From Oligoflexia bacterium (GTDB taxonomy: Bacteria > Bdellovibrionota > Bdellovibrionia > JABDDW01): a stretch of 64,000 nt of DNA. The notes beneath the pieces were generated by a model that was given only the letters and a program-made list of their open reading frames with translations, did not search any database and was not told where the DNA came from. Below, in pieces: positions 34,038-42,944 of this stretch. Positions within the stretch are counted from its first letter, which is position 1. Every line of letters begins with the position of its first letter. Made by a program: the position numbers and the translations under genes. The stretch is taken from positions 1-64,000 of the forward strand of contig JADJXN010000014.1 in assembly GCA_016715815.1 (NCBI GenBank). The letters run 5' to 3'.

Positions 34038-35033
34038 ATGGCAAAACCTGTGGCTACAGTTCAAAAAACAAAAGTAGTTTTTATGGGCACACCTGAGTTT
34101 GCCTGCAGCACTTTTAACATGCTTTTATCAAACCAAGATATTTTTGAAATTTGCGCTGTTATTACTCAACCTGATAAACCTGCCGGGCGTGATATGGAAG
34201 TACAGCGCTCAGCTGTTAAAGAAATGGCTGAAAAGCATTTAATGACCTTAAGTAAAGTGGCAAAAAAATTTCCTATTCTCACACCTGAGAATATTAATTC
34301 TACTGAGGCGTTAAGAAGTGTAAAAGAAATTATGGCCCATGTAGCAATTGTGGTTGCCTACGGGCAACTTTTAAGTGCAGAGTTTTTAAAACTTTTTGAC
34401 CATGGTGCTGTAAATGTTCACGCAAGTCTTTTGCCGCGCTGGCGTGGGGCGGCCCCCATTCAATGGTGTATTTTAAGCCAAGATTCTGTCACGGGGGTGA
34501 CGCTGCAAAAAGTAGCACCCAAGCTTGATTCAGGGGATATTATTGCTCAATCTCAAATTGTTATTGATGAGAGTTGGGATGCCCCGAAGCTTTATGCAGA
34601 TTTAGCCCGCAGGGGTGCAGATTTAGTTAAAAAATTTGTGCCTGAATATGTCAAGGGTGCAGTGAAGCCACAACCTCAAGATGAAAGTTTAGTGACGTGG
34701 GCGCCAAAAATAAAAAAAGAACAAGGCCTTATTGATTGGCAAAAACATGCAAAAATTATTTGCGCGCAAATTAGAGCATTAACCCCGTGGCCTGGGACAT
34801 GGACAACTCGTGAGGGAAAAGTAGTAAAAATTTTGCGTGCCACTTGGATACAGTATGATGGTGGCCAAATTGGCGAGCTTGTTGGTTTAGATAAAATGAA
34901 TTTTTGGGTTCAGTGCGGAGAAAAAACGGCACTTCAAGTTTCAGTGGTACAACCGGAAAGCCGCTCTCGTATGCCTGTGGCTGAGTATGTAAAGGGTTAC
35001 CCATTTAAAAAGGGTGACCGTTTAGGTACTTAA
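34038..35033 (+). CDS. fmt: Methionyl-tRNA formyltransferase
   Basis: Formylates initiator Met-tRNA using 10-formyltetrahydrofolate. The family signatures VVFMGTPEFACST, ITQPDKPAGR, HASLLPRWRGAAPIQ and DSGDII are present, and a C-terminal OB-like domain follows. Length of 331 matches the family (about 310-320). It sits between def and rpe with short spacers (three and two bases), so all three are one operon. Confidence 0.97.
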   Translation: MAKPVATVQKTKVVFMGTPEFACSTFNMLLSNQDIFEICAVITQPDKPAGRDMEVQRSAVKEMAEKHLMTLSKVAKKFPILTPENINSTEALRSVKEIMAHVAIVVAYGQLLSAEFLKLFDHGAVNVHASLLPRWRGAAPIQWCILSQDSVTGVTLQKVAPKLDSGDIIAQSQIVIDESWDAPKLYADLARRGADLVKKFVPEYVKGAVKPQPQDESLVTWAPKIKKEQGLIDWQKHAKIICAQIRALTPWPGTWTTREGKVVKILRATWIQYDGGQIGELVGLDKMNFWVQCGEKTALQVSVVQPESRSRMPVAEYVKGYPFKKGDRLGT

Positions 35034-35035
35034 AA

Positions 35036-35689
35036 ATGAGTCAAGTAATTATCGCTCCAAGTATTTTATCTTCAAATTTTTCAAAACTTGGTGAAGAAAT
35101 TAAAGCCGTTGAAAAAGCCGGCGCCGACTGGATTCATGTTGATGTTATGGACGGCATGTTTGTGGATAATATTACTATTGGCCCCGGGGTAATAAAATCT
35201 GTGCGCGAAGTTTCGTCTTTACCATTTGACGTGCATTTGATGATTGAAAAACCTGAGCGCTATGTGGATGCATTTTTGGATGCGGGTGCGGATTACTTAA
35301 CCTTGCATGTTGAGGCCTCAAGTGGTGATGCCATTGAAGCAGCATTAAGAAAAATTCGCGCACGTGGGGCTAAGCCCGGAATAACTTTGCGCCCACAAAC
35401 AAGTTTGGAGAGGGTTGAAAAATTTTTCCCTCTGGTGGATTTAGTTTTAATCATGACTGTGTCTCCTGGGTGGGGGGGGCAAGCATTTATGCAAGATCAG
35501 CTTGAGAAAGTGCGCGCTGTTCGCACTTGGGCAAACGCTAATAAACCTATGATGCATGTTGAAGTTGATGGCGGCATAAATGCAGAGACTGCAAAGCTTG
35601 CCCGCACTGCCGGTGCTAATGTTTTTGTTGCCGGCAATTACATTTACCGCTCTAAAGATTACGCCTCTGCCATCGCCAGCCTAAGGTAG
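35036..35689 (+). CDS. rpe: Ribulose-phosphate 3-epimerase
   Basis: Interconverts ribulose-5-phosphate and xylulose-5-phosphate in the pentose phosphate pathway. TIM-barrel signatures: APSILSSNFSKLGEEI, DWIHVDVMDGMFVDNIT, DVHLMIEKP, VSPGWGGQAF and VDGGINAET. Length of 217 is normal. Last gene of the def-fmt-rpe operon. It converges on the antitoxin-like gene. Confidence 0.97.
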   Translation: MSQVIIAPSILSSNFSKLGEEIKAVEKAGADWIHVDVMDGMFVDNITIGPGVIKSVREVSSLPFDVHLMIEKPERYVDAFLDAGADYLTLHVEASSGDAIEAALRKIRARGAKPGITLRPQTSLERVEKFFPLVDLVLIMTVSPGWGGQAFMQDQLEKVRAVRTWANANKPMMHVEVDGGINAETAKLARTAGANVFVAGNYIYRSKDYASAIASLR

Positions 35690-35692
35690 TGA

Positions 35693-36007
35693 TTAAGAGG
35701 CCTTTGATTTCTTGGTTTTTTTTGGTTTAACCTCAATTACTAAATTTAAACTCTCTAATATATGGGCGACTAAGTTAAAACTAGGATTACCGTTTTTATC
35801 AAAAACTTTATAAAGTGTTCGGCGGTTAATTCCTGCTTCTTCAGCTAGCTTAGAAATACCGTGTGCTTTTGCTACATCTCCAAGTGCTATTGGAAGAAAG
35901 TCCATATCATTATCAACTATCGCGGTCATGACGTATGCTGATGCAAACTCAGGGTTGCGAAGCTTCTTCATTAAATCTGATTCAAAACTAGATAATTTTT
36001 TATTCAT
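35693..36007 (-). CDS. HTH antitoxin-like repressor (COG3636-like)
   Basis: From ATG 36007 the protein has 104 residues. The core shows the pattern of the prophage-type antitoxin family: FLPIALGDVAKAHGISKLAEE, followed by AGINRRTLYKVFDKNGNPSF and ILESLNL. These proteins usually repress their own operon and neutralise a RelE/HigB-type toxin. No toxin gene is next to it, so it is an orphan regulator or a relic. An upstream start at 36043 would translate through the palindrome described at 36024-36047, so it is less likely. A basic C-terminus ends KPKKTKKSKAS. Confidence 0.8.
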   Translation of the reverse strand: MNKKLSSFESDLMKKLRNPEFASAYVMTAIVDNDMDFLPIALGDVAKAHGISKLAEEAGINRRTLYKVFDKNGNPSFNLVAHILESLNLVIEVKPKKTKKSKAS

Positions 36008-36023
36008 AAAACTTCTACCCCTC

Positions 36024-36047
36024 TGTTGTGTCTTATAAGGCACAACA
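36024..36047. promoter_or_regulatory. Palindromic operator upstream of the antitoxin-like gene
   Basis: TGTTGTG (36024-36030) and CACAACA (36041-36047) are perfect inverted arms around the central palindrome CTTATAAG, making a 24-base symmetrical site. It lies 17-40 bases upstream of the antitoxin start, as expected for an autoregulatory operator, and upstream of the histidine kinase on the other strand. Confidence 0.75.
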
Positions 36048-36136
36048 AGTCAATTCACTTTTTTCTTTAATTGTCTTTACCATAGTCCAAAATATTTATC
36101 TAAGCGTTTGAATTTATTAATAAAACATCCGGTAAG

Positions 36137-36168
36137 GCGGACATTAATTTCGGACACCGGACCTTAAA
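36137..36168 (+). repeat. Short GCGGACAT...ACACCGGAC repeat, copy B
   Basis: GCGGACAT (36137-36144) followed by six bases and CGGACACCGGACCTTAAA (36151-36168). The same blocks appear at 18642-18677. It lies in the 160-base gap between the antitoxin-like gene and the histidine kinase, about 40 bases before the kinase start. Confidence 0.45.
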
Positions 36169-36207
36169 AACTAGATAATTTAATAAATATTATTTACCAT
36201 TTTTATT

Positions 36208-37443
36208 ATGTTTAAAAACATTCGCAACTTCTTCAAAGACGACGTCAAACTTTCCCCAGCCCTTGAAGCTGAATTTCAATCCGAGCGCGCCCGCTTCGCG
36301 GATGAGTATTGTAAATTTATTTTAAAATATATTGGATGGAGCCTATTTTTATTATTTTGGGTGGTAGATTATTTTGTTAATAAAGAGAATTCTATTATTG
36401 GCTTGCTTCTAAGATCGATGTTTGGAGTGGTTTCTGTAATTCTCTACTATTCATATAAAATAGATAAAATTAAAAAACATCCCTATCTTATATATACTTT
36501 ACTTGGCTTATTGGGTGCCAGTACAATGCATGCCTTATCGTTTTTTATCACAGATCCCAGAAGTGCGCTTAATTACTTTATTGGTTTCGAACTTATAGCA
36601 TTGGTACTATTAATAGTAATCCAGTTGCCTGTAAAAAACACGTTGATATTACTTTTCTCGTTATTTGCACCACACATGTTCAGAATAATTTATTTTTTAG
36701 CACCAATGCCTGTCATTGTTTATGATGGAATCAATACCTTTTCAATTTGCATTTTTATTTTTACATATCGTAAATATCAACTTACACAATTAAAGCGAGA
36801 GTTCTTAATAAGGTATGAACAACGTTTAAATGCAGATATAGGAAAAAACATATCTGAGATTAGCCATGACATTAGAGCCCCTTTGTTAGCACTTAGAACT
36901 TTGCAGCAGGGATTTTTTGACCCAGAATCTGCGAAAGATGTATTGAGAATTACTACTGGCAGATTAATTGAACTTACAGAAAATATAACTCAGGCAGCAA
37001 GTCAGCTGTCAGTAAATATACAACGCGTAGAATTGGAAGTTTTCTTTAAAGAATGTAAAGAGTATGTTGAGTTTATTCACCCACAACTTGGCATACAGTG
37101 GGATTTATTATATAAGTCGAAAACTTTTAATTTTGATAGAAGTAAAATTAAAAGAGTTATAATTAATCTTATTAATAATGCAATTTCTGCTACTAAACAT
37201 CTATCTAAGCCAGAAATTAAAGTATTAGTACAAGAGGAGCAGAATCAATTTATAATAAAGGTTATAGATAATGGTAAAGGTGTAGAACCTGGTAGTAGCT
37301 TTGAAAGAGGTAAGTCAAAGTTTGGCAGTACTGGCTTAGGATTGTCATTTGTGAATAGAGTGGCTCAGGAACATGGTGGTAAGTTCGTTCTTCAAACCAA
37401 GGAAGGTCTTACATTTGCAACTCTATTATTTAAAACTGAGTAA
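36208..37443 (+). CDS. Membrane histidine kinase
   Basis: About six membrane helices in the first 190 residues, then a short coiled linker, an H-box ISHDIRAPLLALR (phosphoacceptor His near residue 221), an N-box NLINNAISATK, and the ATP-lid boxes DNGKGV and GSTGLGLSFVNR. No periplasmic sensor domain of any size is visible, so the signal is probably sensed in the membrane. No response regulator is adjacent; the nearest (30242-31144) is 5 kb away. The start has no strong ribosome binding site. It converges on the adenylate cyclase gene, separated by about a dozen bases. Confidence 0.93.
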   Translation: MFKNIRNFFKDDVKLSPALEAEFQSERARFADEYCKFILKYIGWSLFLLFWVVDYFVNKENSIIGLLLRSMFGVVSVILYYSYKIDKIKKHPYLIYTLLGLLGASTMHALSFFITDPRSALNYFIGFELIALVLLIVIQLPVKNTLILLFSLFAPHMFRIIYFLAPMPVIVYDGINTFSICIFIFTYRKYQLTQLKREFLIRYEQRLNADIGKNISEISHDIRAPLLALRTLQQGFFDPESAKDVLRITTGRLIELTENITQAASQLSVNIQRVELEVFFKECKEYVEFIHPQLGIQWDLLYKSKTFNFDRSKIKRVIINLINNAISATKHLSKPEIKVLVQEEQNQFIIKVIDNGKGVEPGSSFERGKSKFGSTGLGLSFVNRVAQEHGGKFVLQTKEGLTFATLLFKTE

Positions 37444-37454
37444 AGTAATATTAG

Positions 37455-38903
37455 CTATGCTGCTTTTTTTACAACATCTTTTTCAAATAAATCAAAATAG
37501 CTACAGTTTGAGCATTTATATATAGCGCTATTTCCAAGATCTTCCTTTAAAACTAAAAGACCCTGACATAAAGGGCAGCTATTAGTTTGATTTAATACAT
37601 GATCTTTATGTGATGGTTCAACAGAGTATAAATCAAAAAACTCACCCTCAAATCCCTTGATGTTTTCAAATCGCCCCATGCCTGTTGCGACAATTTTACT
37701 AATAAACTCTTTGTCATTAGCCACTTGCTTAATAAAGTTTTTAGTTACACAAATAGAGTTAGGTTTTGCTAAACTACATAGGCGAGAAGTTAGATTAATG
37801 CTTTCACCCATTGCTGTATAAGTACCTCTTTGCTCGTTTGGAAAAAAACCTATATAAGCAAAACCTGTATTTATACCTATTCTGACGTTAAAATCTGCAC
37901 GCCAGTTATCGTTATAATAATATTTTTTCCTACTACTGCTTTCTAAAATTTCTAAGCAGGCTTTAATAGCTGCTTGTGCATGTGAATCTGTGCTTTGGGG
38001 TGCATTAGTAAAAGCTAACAAGCCATCACCTAAATATGTGCCTATTGTGACATTATTTTTTAATAGAATACTTATGCAGTCAGAAAAAAAATCGCTTATT
38101 GTTTTGGTATATGCGGCATAGTCAATTTTAGTAGATCTGCCAGTAGAATCTTGAATATCAATAAATATTGAAGTTATTTCTTTGCGAATCCTGTCACTGA
38201 GTGAAAGCTGAGAGTTCTTAATTGCGCTAATAACTTGTGGTGAAAACTGGTTTGCCAATTTTTCTAAGTATATTCCTTCTTCTGTTTTTTTCTTAATTAC
38301 ATGTTCTTTTTTTAAATTTTCATTTTTTAAATCTAACCTAACCCTAATTTCAGATTCACGAAGCTTTCTAGTTAAGATATTTGTAATGAATCCTAAAAAG
38401 ACAGTGCTGGTCATAAACGAAATGGAGGGCACAAACTGGCTATAATTTAACTTTTCAGATTTTAAAAAAATCATAAAAATATATGGTGCATATATAGTAA
38501 TTGTTGAAATAATTAATCCTCTCAATTTCCAAGGTAAAAAACTAAGTGAGCCAATTGTAATTAGATTTAAGCCCGCATAGTAGGGTGACGTTTCTGCTCC
38601 AGAAACATAAGCTAAATAACCATTATAAGTACCAAGAAAAAGAGTTACAAAGTGAGCTGGTAGTGTAAACCAATCATTTTTAATTTTTTCAAATCTATAT
38701 AAAATAAAAACAATTATTGCCATTGGAATAACAAATAAGCGAATTTTGAAGAATTCCATAACCCTATCCGGAGCGTAAAACATATCAACTGCTACGTAGA
38801 GTAGAACTAAAGGAACTGCCATTATATAAGTTGCAACACTTATACGTTGGTTGAAGATCCTTCTTTCTTCTTCTTTAATCTCGTGGTTTAGTTCATTTGT
38901 CAT
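37455..38903 (-). CDS. Membrane-bound class III adenylate/guanylate cyclase with zinc ribbon
   Basis: Six membrane helices (about residues 25-195) are followed by a coiled linker and a class III cyclase domain (about 230-430). The metal-binding Asp residues are in SIFIDIQDST and GTYLGDGLLAF. The base/ribose site segment reads YTAMGESINLTSRL, close to the consensus, so the domain looks active. Unusually, the C-terminus carries a zinc ribbon: CPLC (about 443-446) and CSNC (about 464-467). The start codon overlaps the stop of the next upstream gene (ATGA), so cyclase and PilZ-like/methyltransferase protein are one unit. Product is probably cAMP. Confidence 0.92.
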   Translation of the reverse strand: MTNELNHEIKEEERRIFNQRISVATYIMAVPLVLLYVAVDMFYAPDRVMEFFKIRLFVIPMAIIVFILYRFEKIKNDWFTLPAHFVTLFLGTYNGYLAYVSGAETSPYYAGLNLITIGSLSFLPWKLRGLIISTITIYAPYIFMIFLKSEKLNYSQFVPSISFMTSTVFLGFITNILTRKLRESEIRVRLDLKNENLKKEHVIKKKTEEGIYLEKLANQFSPQVISAIKNSQLSLSDRIRKEITSIFIDIQDSTGRSTKIDYAAYTKTISDFFSDCISILLKNNVTIGTYLGDGLLAFTNAPQSTDSHAQAAIKACLEILESSSRKKYYYNDNWRADFNVRIGINTGFAYIGFFPNEQRGTYTAMGESINLTSRLCSLAKPNSICVTKNFIKQVANDKEFISKIVATGMGRFENIKGFEGEFFDLYSVEPSHKDHVLNQTNSCPLCQGLLVLKEDLGNSAIYKCSNCSYFDLFEKDVVKKAA

Positions 38904-40435
38904 AAAGGTTTTTTAATACATAAAAATAAATTTAAACCTAGTGATTCACTCAGAACATTAATTAATACGCCTGGTAAGTTAGCAATTTTATCTGGGACTA
39001 ACTGTCTTAAGTCATCTTCATTTCTTAAAACTAAGGTCCATTCCATGAAGTATTCCATGGAAAACTTATCAGGGTTTCTTCTAGAAACATTTCCAATATA
39101 TAATACCCCCCCAGGAGCAAGTAGATCATAAAGCTTTTCAATAAGTTTTTCTGCAACGCGATCACTTAAGTAGTCAAATAACCCAGCACTTATTATTACA
39201 TCATTATTTTTCATACATTTGGTAAAAGGGCGTTCTTTAATAATTCCTAAAACAGCATCCTCTTCTAGGCAGGCGTACTCAATATTTTTTTTAGCTGACA
39301 AAAGTGGGCGAATGAATTCCTGTACACATGCTAAAGCCTCTGGTTCTTGATCAATTAAAGTGAGGTTGATTGTGGGGCCATGACTTGGGTTAACCGTTTC
39401 AAGAAAGAGTTGTATTTCCTTTGCCGGGCCACAAGCTAAACTAGTGATAGAGAAGTTTTTATTTTTTGCAAATAGAGGATTTTGGTAAATTTGCAATAGC
39501 TCATCGGCAAGGAATTCTACACGGTTTTTATTTGCAACGGAAGCAGGTTCTTCGCAGCAAAACCTGTGAAAAAACTTTCCAAACAAATTTTCCCCTGCAT
39601 CTTCTGGACGATAAAGAAAATTCATCATTCCAAAATCGCCAGCATAACCTAGGGGTTTATTGTAACCTCTATTTATAAAGTCACTTGCAAGCACAATGGG
39701 GTGAAAATGAGCCCTAAAGTATCTTTTATGTATAATGGATTCTTCTTGGGAAAAAGTATCAGTTATTTTTTTGAAGCTTGCAAATATTTTATGAATCTCA
39801 TCTCTGTAAAGAGAAAGAGCAAGGGAAATGGTATGCTCCTCCATTCTAAGCTTTTGCCTTTGGTTAAGATTCATTTCTTTAAATTGCTTTTCCTCTGTTA
39901 ACAGCTTTGCTCTTAGATCTTGAAAGAGAGTGTGAAGGTCTGCCACTAGTATTTTAAATTCTTTATTTATGATGTCGTTTAAATCTAAAAGCTTTTTAGT
40001 TGTAGTTAGATTGTCGTAGCGATCCCTTAAGTTAATTATAGCTTCTACTTGATTTATGTCTAGCCCATTTCCCTCAAGTGATAGACCATATGTAACAGAT
40101 GAATCTGTACTTGATTCATTTACTATAACTGCGTCACCAAAATATATTTTTACTTTATTTAAAAAAATACAAACGTTATTTAAGCGATCGTTGTTTTTAA
40201 AAAGGTACTCTCTATTATCTAATAATATTCTTGCACCAAACCTTGAAATATTAGTTAGGCGGGCGTTAACTTCTTCATTGTAGTAATTTTTAAATGTAAC
40301 TTGTGAATTTAAATCCTCTTTTATAACAAATCGCTTTTCACGATACTGCTTAATAGTTTCTTTAGTTGGGATTTGAATAATGTTAGCCGTGGTTTGTTGA
40401 TTAATATCATGTGCCTTTTTCATCTCTTGCTCCAT
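38900..40435 (-). CDS. PilZ-like domain fused to a class I methyltransferase
   Basis: Residues about 30-135 look like a PilZ domain: an RxxR rather than RxxxR near YREKRF, then VNARLTNISRFGARI with the (D/N)xSxxG motif. Whether it binds cyclic di-GMP is therefore uncertain. A helical region follows, with KPLGYAGDFGMMNF, a segment I associate with proteins annotated as 3-hydroxypalmitic acid methyl ester biosynthesis enzymes. The C-terminal 210 residues form a SAM methyltransferase fold with SLACGPAKE in the SAM-binding position. Co-translated with the cyclase, so the operon links a nucleotide messenger to a methyltransferase. Confidence 0.82.
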   Translation of the reverse strand: MEQEMKKAHDINQQTTANIIQIPTKETIKQYREKRFVIKEDLNSQVTFKNYYNEEVNARLTNISRFGARILLDNREYLFKNNDRLNNVCIFLNKVKIYFGDAVIVNESSTDSSVTYGLSLEGNGLDINQVEAIINLRDRYDNLTTTKKLLDLNDIINKEFKILVADLHTLFQDLRAKLLTEEKQFKEMNLNQRQKLRMEEHTISLALSLYRDEIHKIFASFKKITDTFSQEESIIHKRYFRAHFHPIVLASDFINRGYNKPLGYAGDFGMMNFLYRPEDAGENLFGKFFHRFCCEEPASVANKNRVEFLADELLQIYQNPLFAKNKNFSITSLACGPAKEIQLFLETVNPSHGPTINLTLIDQEPEALACVQEFIRPLLSAKKNIEYACLEEDAVLGIIKERPFTKCMKNNDVIISAGLFDYLSDRVAEKLIEKLYDLLAPGGVLYIGNVSRRNPDKFSMEYFMEWTLVLRNEDDLRQLVPDKIANLPGVLINVLSESLGLNLFLCIKKPL

Positions 40436-40668
40436 TTAATGTTCTATATATTTTTCGGAAAAATATAGGGTTGCTATGAGTTAAAATGCTGATTTTCTTG
40501 GAGAATTAGACTATTGTCTCAGGGCGGCAGTGACACATAAATTAGAGTTGGTATGCAAAAATTATGCGTTGCAACAATGGATTTGGCAAATTTCAGAATT
40601 CCCTTAACTTTGGTCGGGCGGAGGTCTAGGATGAGGGTGTATATAAACCAAAAGGAGGGCCAATTATT

Positions 40669-41427
40669 ATGAAGACACTATTATTAACATTGGCAGCACT
40701 TATCACTTTTTCACAAAGTAGTTATGCCGTTGGGCTTTGTGATGACCCCATTCGTGACCAACAGCTTTGTTATAAAATGAAATTACTAAGAGCAGAAATT
40801 GATGTGCTAGATGCCCAAAGAGATCTAATGCAGATTAATTATTCACTGCTACATTCAACCGCGACAGATTCCATTCAGATAGTTGATAAAATAAGTTTAT
40901 CAGCTGCTGGCCAGCACCTAAGTGCACTAAAGGATTTAAAACTTGAGCTTACAAATTTATTAGAAGACTCAAGTCGAGGTTACCCTGATGCGCTTAAGTA
41001 CTCAAACAACATCAAAGATAAATGCATGACTTGCCACAGTAACAACAAACCAAAAAGTGGAATTACTTGGAAGGAATTATCTGCAAACACATGGGAGCAC
41101 ATTTATCCCCACTGCAATACCACTGAAAACCCATACCGCTGCAAAAGCATGCACGGCATGAAAACAACTTTGCAATATTACAATGCTGCAGCTTTTGCCC
41201 AACATGAATCTTTTGAGCAAACAGGCAAGCTTGCCCAAGAAGTCAGCCGCATAGCCAGTGACCTTCAAGAAAAAGGCATGATTAAAGGCCGACATGATTT
41301 AGTGTTTTTTAAAAATGTGCAAAAAGAAGGTTTAGAAATACAAAAATTAGCTGAGCAAAAAGACCCTGCAACATTTATGAGAGCGCAACAGCTTTCACAA
41401 ACATGTATGCAGTGTCATATGCGCTAA
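40669..41427 (+). CDS. Periplasmic dihaem c-type cytochrome
   Basis: A signal peptide (cleavage after SYAV or just before) precedes a helical protein with two CXXCH haem sites: CMTCH near residue 123 and CMQCH at the very C-terminus. The first half is predicted helical and carries no haem. AAAGGAGGG lies well placed before ATG 40669. It faces away from and converges on the cytochrome synthase genes. The fold resembles four-helix cytochromes but the pair of sites is unlike typical cytochrome c'. Confidence 0.88.
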   Translation: MKTLLLTLAALITFSQSSYAVGLCDDPIRDQQLCYKMKLLRAEIDVLDAQRDLMQINYSLLHSTATDSIQIVDKISLSAAGQHLSALKDLKLELTNLLEDSSRGYPDALKYSNNIKDKCMTCHSNNKPKSGITWKELSANTWEHIYPHCNTTENPYRCKSMHGMKTTLQYYNAAAFAQHESFEQTGKLAQEVSRIASDLQEKGMIKGRHDLVFFKNVQKEGLEIQKLAEQKDPATFMRAQQLSQTCMQCHMR

Positions 41428-42944
41428 TTTTTTAAATATTTTTTAGCCAGGCTTGCAGACAAAAGTAAAACTTGTAAAACCACAAAGGTGAAAATTATTT
41501 TTGTCCCACCACTGGAAAAACCATAGGAATGCAAGCCTGAAGCTAAAATAAAATTAACCCCGTACCAAGCCATAATAACAAGTAAATAAGCCGCCGGTGC
41601 TGCCAGCATAATTCCGAACTCTGTTAACCAACCAACATAACGAGCATGCAAAATAGCTAAAAAACCAATGTCTGCAATTAACGCCCAAGTTTCTTTTGGG
41701 TCCCAGCCCCAAAAACGTCCCCAAGAATAATCTGCCCAAACACCGCCAAGAATAATTCCAACTGAGAGTAAAAATACTCCCAACTGAATCATGCGGTAGG
41801 TGGAGTGCGCAATGGCTTTTAACGTAGCGGCACTTATTTTTTTAAATAAAGAAGCAATGAGAACGTAATTGCCTAAAAGCATGCAAATACTAAATGCCGC
41901 ATATGAAATTGTAATGGTTAAAACATGAATGGTAAGCCACAAATTACTTCTTAAAACGGCAACAATGGGGTCTAAATCTGGGCTCAGTACAAGGGGAATA
42001 TTTTCTGTAAGTAAAAGCATAAAACTAGCACCCAACCACAAAGTGCCCACCAAAATATATTGTGAGTAAAGTAAGTAAAGTAAATAACTAAAAAACGTAA
42101 TACCAAAAGCAACCCACAACATTGTGCCATACATGTTTGTTACAGGGGCAAAGCCAGTAATAATAACTCTTAGGGTAAAACCAAATAAAAGAGTGCACGT
42201 TGAAAATAAAAATAAAGTGTTAATAATTTTTTTATTTTTCTTATATTTTATTACACAATAAATTCCTAAAATTAAAAGACCAATAGCTGAAATTAAAAAA
42301 ATTCGAGAGTTGTTATAAAAAACTTCCAGATTAATGTGTTGTAATTGGGTTTTAAGCTCCTCTGGCACATTTTGGGCCAAACTATTTTCATTTAGTGAAT
42401 TAAAAGTATCACTAGTGGGGTTTGTTAAAAAGGTAGCAGCACTTTGAAAAAGCTTGTCATTTGGCTCTTGCTGAAAACTTAAATCAACGGCGTGTAAAAA
42501 GTGTTCCCCAGATTTTATTGAAAGGGCTAAGTTATATTGGTGGTAAGCCTCAACCATTGATTTTTCATCAGGACTTAGATTGTTAGTATCCATTTTTGCT
42601 TTTTGCAATAATGGGCCTACCATGGCTTCAAAGGGTACAAGGCTTAGCTCTTTAATAGAAAACCATCTTTTTTGTTTTAAAAGCCCTAGCTTTGTTTTTG
42701 CATAAACACTTCTAATGTTAATAAATTCTAAATCATCAATATTTTTGTCTTTTGCTATAAATAAATAAAACTGCTCAGCCTTTAAACCATTAAATTTATA
42801 TTTTCCGGTTAAAAATAAAATATTTTCTCGAGCTAAAGTTTGAAAAGGCTTTATGCGCCCATTACTTTGCACGGGCAAAGTTTCAAATTGAGCAAAACTT
42901 GTTAAATAAAATAAACTAATAAATAAAAATAAAGTCTTTTTCAT
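41424..42944 (-). CDS. CcsA-type cytochrome c synthase subunit (system II)
   Basis: An exported N-terminal region of about 190 residues, beginning QFETLPVQSNGRIKPFQT, precedes about eight membrane helices. The haem-handling WWD-type motif is visible as WGRFWGWDPKETWA, with conserved histidines in LHARYVG and the last periplasmic loop. Together with the ResB-like partner encoded upstream it attaches haem to CXXCH cysteines in the periplasm. At 506 residues it is the long form, whose N-terminal extension also occurs in other phyla. The genes overlap by four bases. Confidence 0.92.
   Translation of the reverse strand: MKKTLFLFISLFYLTSFAQFETLPVQSNGRIKPFQTLARENILFLTGKYKFNGLKAEQFYLFIAKDKNIDDLEFINIRSVYAKTKLGLLKQKRWFSIKELSLVPFEAMVGPLLQKAKMDTNNLSPDEKSMVEAYHQYNLALSIKSGEHFLHAVDLSFQQEPNDKLFQSAATFLTNPTSDTFNSLNENSLAQNVPEELKTQLQHINLEVFYNNSRIFLISAIGLLILGIYCVIKYKKNKKIINTLFLFSTCTLLFGFTLRVIITGFAPVTNMYGTMLWVAFGITFFSYLLYLLYSQYILVGTLWLGASFMLLLTENIPLVLSPDLDPIVAVLRSNLWLTIHVLTITISYAAFSICMLLGNYVLIASLFKKISAATLKAIAHSTYRMIQLGVFLLSVGIILGGVWADYSWGRFWGWDPKETWALIADIGFLAILHARYVGWLTEFGIMLAAPAAYLLVIMAWYGVNFILASGLHSYGFSSGGTKIIFTFVVLQVLLLSASLAKKYLKN

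Noticed and set aside
35693..36207. A complete toxin-antitoxin pair
   Set aside because: Only the antitoxin-like gene is present; the 160 bases upstream and the gene downstream (rpe) contain no RelE or HigB-like frame.
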